From positions 62,001-126,000 of the forward strand of contig NZ_JAHVIA010000001.1 of NCBI RefSeq assembly GCF_019801965.1: a stretch of 64,000 nt of DNA, in the 5' to 3' direction. Below the pieces are notes generated by a model, which was not told where the DNA came from, did not search any database, and saw nothing but the letters and a program-made list of their open reading frames with translations. This document shows, in pieces, positions 9,516-16,070 of this stretch. The stretch comes from Salipiger bermudensis. Its GTDB lineage: Bacteria; Pseudomonadota; Alphaproteobacteria; Rhodobacterales; Rhodobacteraceae. Each line of letters opens with the position of its first letter. The first letter of the stretch is position 1. A program made the position numbers and the translations under genes.

Positions 9516-10466
9516 ATGACTTCGCATCGCAACAACCTGCCGCAGCTTGGCGGCGAACTCCTGCTGACCGATTCCGGCCTCGAGACCACGCTGATCTTCT
9601 TCGAGGGGCTCGACCTGCCGTCCTTCGCGGCCTACCCGCTGATGGAGAGCCCCGAGGGGCGCGAGATCCTGGCGCGCTACTACCGCCGCCACCTCGCCAT
9701 CGCCGCCGATCACGGCACCGGCTTCGTGCTCGAGGCGCCGACCTGGCGGGCAAGCCGCGACTGGGGCGCCGGGCTCGGCCATGACCCGGAGACGCTGGCG
9801 CGCATCAACCGCGCGGCGATCAGCTTCCTGTCGGACCTGCGCGGCACCGCCCGTGGCATCGCCCCGGTGGTGATCTCCGCCAATCTCGGCCCGCGCGGCG
9901 ACGGCTACAAGCCCGACACCGCGATGACCGCCGACGAGGCCGAGGCCTACCATGGCGAGCAGATCGGCTGGTTCGCCGACACCGATGCCGACATGGTCAG
10001 CGCCTTCACCATCTCGACCGTGGCCGAGGGCGTGGGCGTGATCCGCGCCGCGGTGAAGGCCGGGCTCCCGGTGGTGGTGTCCTACACCGTCGAGACCGAC
10101 GGGCGTCTGCCCGACGGCACCGGGCTGGGCGAGGCCATCGCCCAGAGCGACGCGCTGACCGACGGGGCTGCCGCCTACTTCATGGTCAACTGCGCCCACC
10201 CGGACCATTTCCGCGAAGCGCTCGAGGCCGGCTCCGACTGGCTGAAGCGGATCGGCGGGGTCCGGGCCAACGCCTCGCGGCTCAGCCATGCCGAGCTCGA
10301 CGAGGCCGAGGAACTGGACGACGGCAACCCCGACGAGCTGGGCCGCGATTTCGCCCGGCTGCGCCGGATCCTGCCCAACCTTTCGGTGCTCGGCGGCTGC
10401 TGTGGCACCGATCACCGCCATGTCGAAGCCATGGCCGACTGCTGCGCGCCCATCCGCGCCGCCTGA
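9516..10466 (+). CDS. Homocysteine S-methyltransferase family protein
   Basis: 316 residues. I place the start at the ATG at 9516, because GGTGATC just upstream pairs with the 16S 3' end at correct spacing; the in-frame ATG at 9504 is the alternative. The N-terminus has LTDSGLETTL (family start LxDGGLET). The zinc-binding cysteines are in MVNCAHPDH (about 225) and GGCCGTDHRH near the C-terminus. Members transfer a methyl group from S-methylmethionine, betaine-type or other donors to homocysteine or related thiols/selenols; the donor is unknown. It is the first gene of a rightward series with DUF4278 and a secreted TPR protein, facing the SARP regulator. Confidence 0.9.
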   Translation: MTSHRNNLPQLGGELLLTDSGLETTLIFFEGLDLPSFAAYPLMESPEGREILARYYRRHLAIAADHGTGFVLEAPTWRASRDWGAGLGHDPETLARINRAAISFLSDLRGTARGIAPVVISANLGPRGDGYKPDTAMTADEAEAYHGEQIGWFADTDADMVSAFTISTVAEGVGVIRAAVKAGLPVVVSYTVETDGRLPDGTGLGEAIAQSDALTDGAAAYFMVNCAHPDHFREALEAGSDWLKRIGGVRANASRLSHAELDEAEELDDGNPDELGRDFARLRRILPNLSVLGGCCGTDHRHVEAMADCCAPIRAA

Positions 10467-10471
10467 AACGG

Positions 10472-10502
10472 CCTGCCGCCCCGGCCCACCCGGGGCGGCA
10501 GG
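10472..10502 (+). terminator. Strong GC hairpin after methyltransferase gene
   Basis: A perfect 12-bp stem (CCTGCCGCCCCG with CGGGGCGGCAGG) with a 7-base loop lies six bases after the stop. There is no immediate T-run (TTTT comes about 12 bases later), so it may be a weak terminator or an mRNA-stabilising hairpin between the methyltransferase and DUF4278 genes. Confidence 0.5.
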
Positions 10503-10599
10503 TGCCCCCGCATTTTACGCCCCGCGCCGGGTCGCGCCCCGGCCAGGCCGAATTTCTCTCGGCGTCATTTTCAAGAACCGACACACAAGGAGCCATTCC

Positions 10600-10830
10600 A
10601 TGACCGCAATTGATTTCGACCAAGCCGCTTTCGGGCGTGCCCTGCCCGACCAGCCGACTGTCCAGATGCGCTACCGCGGCGCCGCCTACGCGCGCGGCAC
10701 CCGTGCGCCCGCGCCGCGCCGCGACGGCGTCCCGCTGGTTTACCGCGGCATCGCCTATACCGGCGGGCCCCGCGTGGCGGCCCCGCCGCCCGCGCCGGGC
10801 CAGCGCCGCTACCGCGGCGTCGCCTTCTGA
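10600..10830 (+). CDS. DUF4278 small protein with three YRG repeats
   Basis: 76 residues. AAGGAG sits 7 bases before the ATG. The protein carries three copies of a [RV]YRG-[VAI]-A-[YF] motif: RYRGAAY (about 24), VYRGIAY (about 47) and RYRGVAF at the extreme C-terminus. They are separated by Pro/Ala/Arg-rich linkers. This is the YRG motif that defines DUF4278, whose function is unknown. It is basic, with no signal peptide. Its upstream region contains CATTTTCAAGA at 10566-10576, an 11-mer also found at 9327-9337 in front of the SARP gene, which suggests shared control. Confidence 0.8.
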   Translation: MTAIDFDQAAFGRALPDQPTVQMRYRGAAYARGTRAPAPRRDGVPLVYRGIAYTGGPRVAAPPPAPGQRRYRGVAF

Positions 10831-10881
10831 CACCTGCCGGGCGCCCCCGGCGCCCGCCTTCATTTCGCAAAGGATTTTGAC

Positions 10882-12582
10882 ATGACCTTCCCCTTCCCCC
10901 GCGCTCTCGCCCTGCTCGCGACCAGCGCCCTCGTCTCCCCCGCGCTCGCCCACGAGGCCGACCGCAAGACCGAGCTCTTCAAGCCCGGTGTCGTCCATGC
11001 CGCCACCGAGCTGCCGGCCGCCGACGCGCCCGCCATCGTCGCCAATGGCGGCTACGGCGATTTCGGCTTCGATCCCGGCACCGACGTCGCCGAGGCACGC
11101 GCCGCCTTCGAGCAGGGCATCGCGCTGCTCTGGGGCTTCAACCACGCCGCCGCGGCGCAGGCCTTCCGTGCCGCGCAGCAGGCCGACCCGGCCTGCTCGC
11201 CCTGCCACTGGGGCGAGGCCTATGCGCTTGGCCCCAACCTCAATGACGGGATGCACCCGGAGAACGCCGAGCGCAGCGCCGAACTCGCCTGGGACGCCGT
11301 CGAGCTCGCCTCGACGGAGAAGGAGTGGCGGCTCGCCCGCGCCCTGACCCTGCGCTACGCCTTCGAGGGGGGCGACCGGGCGCTGCTGGACCGCGCCTTC
11401 GCCGGCGCGATGAACGAGCTTGCCCGGCAATATCCCGACGACGCCAATATCCACGTGATCCGTGCCGACGCGATGATGAACCGTCAGCCCTGGGATTACT
11501 GGGAGGCCGATGGCCTGACGCCGAAGGGCGAAGGCGCCGAGATCCTCGCGGCGCTCGAACAGGCGCTCGAGATCGACCCCGATCACCCGGCGGCGCTGCA
11601 CCTCTACATCCATGCGGTCGAAGCCTCTGCCGACCCTGCGCGGGCCGAGGCGGCGGCGGACACGCTGCGCGGCAGCGTCCCGATGGCCGGGCATCTCGTC
11701 CACATGCCGGCGCATATCTACAACCGCGTCGGGCGCTACGCCGACTCCATCGCGGTCAACGCCGATGCCATCGCGGCCGACGAGGCCTATCTCGCCGCCG
11801 CCGGTGACGGGGCCAGCGCGCTCTATCGTTACGGTTACTACCCGCACAACCTGCATTTCCTGCTGGTCGGTGCCCAGATGGCCGGCCTGAAGAACGAGGC
11901 GCTGGCAGCGGCCGACAAGCTCGCCGCGGTGACCTCCGACGAGGTCTCGGCCGAACTGGCCTGGGTCCAGGCGATCGAGACGGCGCCCTATACCGCGCAT
12001 GCGCAGTTCAGCGCGCCGGAGGAGATCCTGGCCCTCGCCGACCCGGGCGATGCCTTTCCCTTCGTCAAGGGCCACTGGCATTACGCCCGCGGCACCGCGA
12101 TGGCGCTGAGCGGCGATCTCGACGGCGCCATCGCCGAACAGCACGCCATCGAGCGCATCATCGCCGAGGCCGCGCTGTCGGATCTGGAGGCGCAGTATCT
12201 GCCGGCGCGTGACGTGCTGGGGATCGCCAAGCACATCGTCGAGGCGCGCATCTCGCAGGCGCAGGGCGACTGGACGGCGGCGGAGCATCACTTGGAGGAG
12301 GCGATCGCCATCGAGGCGACCATCGCCTACATGGAACCGCCCTACTGGTACTATCCGGTCAGCCAGACGCTGGGCGCGGTGCGCCTGCAGGCCGGAGACA
12401 CGGAGGGCGCGAAGGCGGCCTTCGAGGCGGCGCTGAGCAGCCATCCCAGCAACGCCTGGGCGCTCTGGGGCCTCGCCGAGGCTGCCCGCCGCGACGGCGA
12501 TGCGGCCCGGGCCAGCACGCTGGAAGACCAGTTCGACCGCGCCTGGCTGGGCGAGGGCACGCCCGCGCTCGACCGGCTCTGA
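10882..12582 (+). CDS. Secreted TPR-repeat protein with CXXCH motif
   Basis: 566 residues. AAAGGA precedes the ATG. The N-terminal 23 residues are a clear signal peptide ending ALAHEA. Helical TPR repeats follow. Around residue 105 it reads DPACSPCHWGEAYALGPN, where CSPCH is a perfect c-type haem attachment motif in an exported protein; the paralogue at 2628-4259 has no cysteine pair there. It shares LHLYIH, AGHLVHMPAHI and HNLHF with that paralogue, offering conserved His and Met as possible ligands. In related TPR proteins the Cys-x-x-Cys may serve another role, so haem binding is inference. It lies 51 bp after the DUF4278 gene and is probably cotranscribed. Confidence 0.85.
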   Translation: MTFPFPRALALLATSALVSPALAHEADRKTELFKPGVVHAATELPAADAPAIVANGGYGDFGFDPGTDVAEARAAFEQGIALLWGFNHAAAAQAFRAAQQADPACSPCHWGEAYALGPNLNDGMHPENAERSAELAWDAVELASTEKEWRLARALTLRYAFEGGDRALLDRAFAGAMNELARQYPDDANIHVIRADAMMNRQPWDYWEADGLTPKGEGAEILAALEQALEIDPDHPAALHLYIHAVEASADPARAEAAADTLRGSVPMAGHLVHMPAHIYNRVGRYADSIAVNADAIAADEAYLAAAGDGASALYRYGYYPHNLHFLLVGAQMAGLKNEALAAADKLAAVTSDEVSAELAWVQAIETAPYTAHAQFSAPEEILALADPGDAFPFVKGHWHYARGTAMALSGDLDGAIAEQHAIERIIAEAALSDLEAQYLPARDVLGIAKHIVEARISQAQGDWTAAEHHLEEAIAIEATIAYMEPPYWYYPVSQTLGAVRLQAGDTEGAKAAFEAALSSHPSNAWALWGLAEAARRDGDAARASTLEDQFDRAWLGEGTPALDRL

Positions 12583-12595
12583 GCCGCAAACACCG

Positions 12596-12620
12596 GACGT
12601 CGCCCCGGGGGGGCGGCGTC
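12596..12620 (+). terminator. Hairpin downstream of secreted TPR gene
   Basis: An 11-bp stem (GACGTCGCCCC / GGGGCGGCGTC, one G-U pair) with a 3-base loop begins 14 bases after the stop codon. It lacks a strong T-run (TCTTGACCTT follows). Confidence 0.5.
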
Positions 12621-12942
12621 TTGACCTTGCCGGGTCTCGGGATCGCCCGTGTCAGGGCGATCACGAAGACGGCGCGACGCATTGGTCATCTTCCGCAACG
12701 GCCTACACGCTAACGCGACTGACACGACTGACGATCGATCCGAAGACGCCGCCCTTCAACGCCTCATCCGGCGCAGGGGCCACCGTGGCACAGTCAACGG
12801 GCGGTGCGGCGAATCTCCCGTCGGCACGGCGCCTACCGTGGAATAGCAGCAGAGCGCCCCGCCCCACCTGTCCGAAACCCCGAGCGACTGGCAATCATCC
12901 GCAAAGCAATCACCATGTCCTGCCGGGCGTGCCGCCGGGCAC

Positions 12943-12971
12943 GCCCGCCGCCCAAGACAGTGGCGGCGGGC
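12943..12971. terminator. 10-bp hairpin beyond the alcohol dehydrogenase 3' end
   Basis: Stem GCCCGCCGCC / GGCGGCGGGC around a 9-base loop, 18 bp past the leftward gene end. It probably separates the two convergent transcripts. There is no clear U-tract in either direction (ATTCTTT follows on the plus strand). Confidence 0.45.
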
Positions 12972-12989
12972 ATTCTTTCCGGAGGGACG

Positions 12990-14042
12990 TCAGTCCGGCG
13001 CCTCGACCAGGATCTTCACATGGGATTTCTCAGCAACCAGCGCCTCGAAGCCTTCTGCAACGATATCCTCCAGCGCAATGCGCTTCGTGACCAGCTGGTC
13101 GGCGCTGAAATAGCCTTGGGTCATCAGCGCCATCACCGCCGGATAGACGTTGCGATAGGCGATGGTGCCCTGCACCTGACGTTCCTTCAGCACGACCGTG
13201 TTGGGCTGGAACGAGGCCTCCTGCTCCCAGATCGAAACCACCAGGACCTGCCCTTCGTGGCGGGTCGCCTCGATGCATTGCGGCAGGACCCGGGGCACGC
13301 CGGTCACTTCAAAGGCCACATGGACCCCGCCGGTGGCAGCGCGGATCTCCGCGACGGCGTCGGTCGCCGCCGGATCGATCACCGAGGTCGCGCCAAGATC
13401 CAGCGCCTTTTGCCGCCGCACCTCCGAGGGCTCGACGACGTGGATCTCGGATGCACCGGCGACCCGCAGCGACTCCACGACCAGAAGCCCGATCGGACCC
13501 GCACCGAACACCGCCGCCTTGTCGCCGGCCTTGATCCTCGACAGCCGCACCGCATGCAGCGCGACGGCCGCGGGCTCCACGAGCGCGCCCTGTTCCATCG
13601 ACAGGCCCTCGGGCATCTTGTGGACCATGCGCGCGGGCACGACGCTATGCGCGGCAAACCCGCCATGACCGCCGGACAGGCCGACGAAGCCGAGGCTGTC
13701 GCAGAGGTTGTATTTGCCCTCCAGGCAGGCCGGGCAGCTCCCGCAGGCGAAGATCGGCTCGATCGCGACGCGGTCGCCGACCGCGAGCCCGGTGACGCCC
13801 TCGCCCAGTTCGGCGACCGTACCGCAATACTCGTGCCCCATGGTGATCGGCGCCTTGTCGTGGCTCAGGGGGTGGTCTTCTTCCACCGGCACGAAGATCG
13901 GCCCGGCCAGATATTCGTGCAGGTCGCTGCCGCAAATCCCGGTCCATGCCACCTTGACCTTCACTTCGCCTGCCTGCGGCGTCGGGTCCGCGATATCTTC
14001 GACGCGGATGTCCTTCACGCCATGCCAACGTGCTGCTTTCAT
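12990..14042 (-). CDS. Zinc-dependent alcohol dehydrogenase, 2,3-butanediol dehydrogenase type
   Basis: 350 residues, MDR superfamily. The catalytic zinc motif GICGSDLHE (about 35) and GHEYCG (about 70) are present. The four structural-zinc cysteines are in ACGSCPACLEGKYNLC (about 98-115), and the Rossmann loop GAGPIG is near 178. Overall length and the VFGAGPIGLLVVESLRVAGA region match (R,R)-butanediol/acetoin dehydrogenases (BdhA). It follows the flavin monooxygenase in the same direction after 88 bp containing two hairpins. An AcoR-like regulator heads the cluster; AcoR proteins classically respond to acetoin, consistent with a vicinal diol or secondary-alcohol substrate. The exact substrate is inferred, not shown. 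Confidence 0.88.
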   Translation of the reverse strand: MKAARWHGVKDIRVEDIADPTPQAGEVKVKVAWTGICGSDLHEYLAGPIFVPVEEDHPLSHDKAPITMGHEYCGTVAELGEGVTGLAVGDRVAIEPIFACGSCPACLEGKYNLCDSLGFVGLSGGHGGFAAHSVVPARMVHKMPEGLSMEQGALVEPAAVALHAVRLSRIKAGDKAAVFGAGPIGLLVVESLRVAGASEIHVVEPSEVRRQKALDLGATSVIDPAATDAVAEIRAATGGVHVAFEVTGVPRVLPQCIEATRHEGQVLVVSIWEQEASFQPNTVVLKERQVQGTIAYRNVYPAVMALMTQGYFSADQLVTKRIALEDIVAEGFEALVAEKSHVKILVEAPD

Positions 14043-14068
14043 TTCTTTTCTCCGATGTCAGAAAGGAT

Positions 14069-14120
14069 GCGCCCGGCGGGAGGACTGGCCGGGCGCGCGG
14101 CGCGCCGTGACGGCGCGCCG
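14069..14120. repeat. Two adjacent palindromes in the monooxygenase-dehydrogenase gap
   Basis: GCGCCCGGC / GCCGGGCGC (14069-14096, 9-base loop) is followed directly by CGGCGCGCCG-TGA-CGGCGCGCCG (14098-14120). Each repeated half of the latter is itself self-complementary. They lie between the two cotranscribed genes and may end part of the transcription or stabilise the upstream mRNA. Confidence 0.55.
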
Positions 14121-14130
14121 GAGAGGGGCA

Positions 14131-15930
14131 TCACGACAGGTGATGCACCTCCTGAAGGCCGTAGACAGGGGTCTCGATGCCCTCCATCCGGGCCTTCAGC
14201 TGCAACGCGAGGTACAGCGAGTAGTGCCGCGACTGGTGCAGGTTGCCGCCGTGGAACCAGAGGTTTTCCTGCTGCGTCGGCTTCCACATGTTGCGCTGCT
14301 CGCCCTCCCAGGGGCCGGGATCCTTTGTGGTGTCGGAGCCAAGCCCCCAGACCTTGCCGACCTTGTCGGCCACCTCCTGGCTGATGAGATCTGCGGCCCA
14401 GCCGTTCATGCTGCCGTAGCCCGTGGCCATCACCACGAGATCGGCATCAAGATGCGTCCCGTCGGCCAGCACTACGCCGGTCTCGTCGAAGCGCTCGACC
14501 TGCCCCTTCACCAGCTTCACCTCGCCGTCGATGATGAGCTGGCTGGCGCCCACGTCGATGTAATAGCCCGAGCCGCGACGCAGATACTTCATGAACAGGC
14601 CCGAGCCGTCATCGCCCCAGTCGAGATCGAACCCGGCCTTCTCCAGCCCGGCATAGAACGCGGCGTCGCGCTCCTTCATCTGGTCGTAGAGCGGGATCTG
14701 GAACTCGTGCATGATCCGGTAGGGCAGCGAGGCGAAGACCATGTCGGCCTTCTCGGTCGTCATGCCGCTGGCCACCGCCTCCTCCGAATAGAGCGCACCG
14801 AGGCCGATCTCCATGAGCGTATCGGAGCGCACGATATGGGTCGAGCTGCGCTGCACCATTGTCACGTCAGCATCGGCCTCCCAGAGCGCGGCGCAGATGT
14901 CGTGGGCCGAGTTGTTGGATCCGACGACCACCACCTTCTTGCCGCTCCACGCGTCCGGCCCCTCGTGCTGCGAGGAATGCTGGATCGTGCCCTTGAAGCT
15001 TTCCATGCCCGGGAAGGAGGGGATGTTGGCCTTGCCCGACATGCCGGTGGCGAGGACCAGCTGGGTCGGGCGCAGCGTCACCTCCTCGCCGTCGCGGTTG
15101 ACGGTGACCTCCCAGGTGCCGCTGGCCTCGTCAAAGGCCGCCTTCTGCACCTCGGACCGGGTCCAGTAGTTGAGCTCCATGACCTTGGTGTACATCTCGA
15201 GCCAGTCGCCGACCTTGTCCTTGGGCGTGAACACCGGCCAGTTGTCGGGAAACTTGATATACGGCAGGTGGTCGTACCAGATCGGATCGTGCAGGCAGAG
15301 CGACTTGTAGCGCGAGCGCCACTGGTCGCCAGGGCGGTCATGCTTGTCGAGCACGATGGTCGGTACGCCGAGCTGCCGCAGCCGCGCGCCCAGCGCGATG
15401 CCCCCCTGCCCACCGCCGATGATGACGGTGTAGGGCTGCTCGCTGTAGCCGAGCTCCGCCGCTTCCGCCTCGCGCTTTTCCTTCCACGACCTGCGGTTCT
15501 TCGCGGCACCGTGTTCGGCCCCCATCGGGCGGCGCTTGCCGCGGTTCTCCTCGAAGCCCTTCAGCTCCTGCAGCGCGGTCAGCAGCGTCCAGATGCGGCC
15601 GTCCTTCAGCCGCATCAGCCCCCAGCCTCTCCCGACGGCGGTCTCGAAGGTGATCCAGGCGGTGATGACGCCGCCATCCTCTCCGGGCAGTTCCCCCTCC
15701 TGAATGGCAAAGCCGCGCGGTTTGGTGTGCTTGAGCTGCGCCGCGAGCATGTCCTGCACGCCGGCAGGCCCTTCCACGGTCTTCAGGTTCCAGGTGACGG
15801 CGATCAGGTCGCGCCAGTAGCTGTCGGTGGCAAAGAGCGCGCTGGCAGCCTGCGCGTCGCCCGCCTCAAGGGCTGCGTTCAGACTGTCGAGCATGTCCTG
15901 CACCTCGGCGGTGACGGTCGAGTCGAGCAT
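14131..15930 (-). CDS. FAD/NAD(P)-dependent monooxygenase with N-terminal NTF2-like domain
   Basis: 599 residues. GAGGAGGAT precedes the ATG. Residues 1-130 look like a SnoaL/NTF2-type domain (EVQDMLDSLNAALEAGDA). A flavin-monooxygenase core follows, with FAD loop GGGQGG near 172 and a second dinucleotide loop VVGSNNSAHD near 335. Between them FPGMESFKGTIQHSSQH resembles the FxGxxxHxxx motif of class B flavoprotein monooxygenases, with substitutions. A late ATGYGS motif near the C-terminus is typical. Class B enzymes perform Baeyer-Villiger or heteroatom oxygenation. It sits between an AcoR-like regulator and a butanediol-type dehydrogenase, so a ketone made by the dehydrogenase is a plausible substrate. 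Confidence 0.87.
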   Translation of the reverse strand: MLDSTVTAEVQDMLDSLNAALEAGDAQAASALFATDSYWRDLIAVTWNLKTVEGPAGVQDMLAAQLKHTKPRGFAIQEGELPGEDGGVITAWITFETAVGRGWGLMRLKDGRIWTLLTALQELKGFEENRGKRRPMGAEHGAAKNRRSWKEKREAEAAELGYSEQPYTVIIGGGQGGIALGARLRQLGVPTIVLDKHDRPGDQWRSRYKSLCLHDPIWYDHLPYIKFPDNWPVFTPKDKVGDWLEMYTKVMELNYWTRSEVQKAAFDEASGTWEVTVNRDGEEVTLRPTQLVLATGMSGKANIPSFPGMESFKGTIQHSSQHEGPDAWSGKKVVVVGSNNSAHDICAALWEADADVTMVQRSSTHIVRSDTLMEIGLGALYSEEAVASGMTTEKADMVFASLPYRIMHEFQIPLYDQMKERDAAFYAGLEKAGFDLDWGDDGSGLFMKYLRRGSGYYIDVGASQLIIDGEVKLVKGQVERFDETGVVLADGTHLDADLVVMATGYGSMNGWAADLISQEVADKVGKVWGLGSDTTKDPGPWEGEQRNMWKPTQQENLWFHGGNLHQSRHYSLYLALQLKARMEGIETPVYGLQEVHHLS

Positions 15931-16070
15931 TGCGTATCCTCCTCATAGGCAATGTGATGAGGAGAGTGTGGCGAGCCAGGCCGCCGAACTGCCACGGGAA
16001 TCCGGCGATTTTGGCTGTCTCGCAGGTTGCGGCATCGCAGCATGTTGCAAACGCAACGCCGCGCAACGCC
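15931..16070 (-). promoter_or_regulatory. Promoter/operator region of the monooxygenase operon
   Basis: The 140 bp between regulator end and monooxygenase start hold GTTGC at 16026 and 16044 and GCAAC at 16053 and 16063. The central pair forms an inverted repeat GTTGC-AAAC-GCAAC (16044-16057), a plausible activator site. A sequence with the minimal sigma-54 spacing GG-N10-GC, starting TGGCAG on the minus strand, lies at about 15990-16005, roughly 60 bp before the start codon. It matches the TGGCAC-N5-TTGC consensus only partly. Confidence 0.45.

Larger units (their letters stand above)
12583..12989. other. Convergent intergenic region with two hairpins
   Basis: 407 bp between the rightward TPR gene and the leftward dehydrogenase. 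Only two hairpins are recognisable (listed separately). Short reading frames in between show no motif or ribosome-binding site. Confidence 0.5.

Noticed and set aside
15990-16005. Firm sigma-54 promoter for the monooxygenase
   Set aside because: Only TGGCA and the GG-N10-GC spacing match; the TTGC block is absent and the neighbouring regulator lacks GAFTGA. Kept only as a weak possibility.
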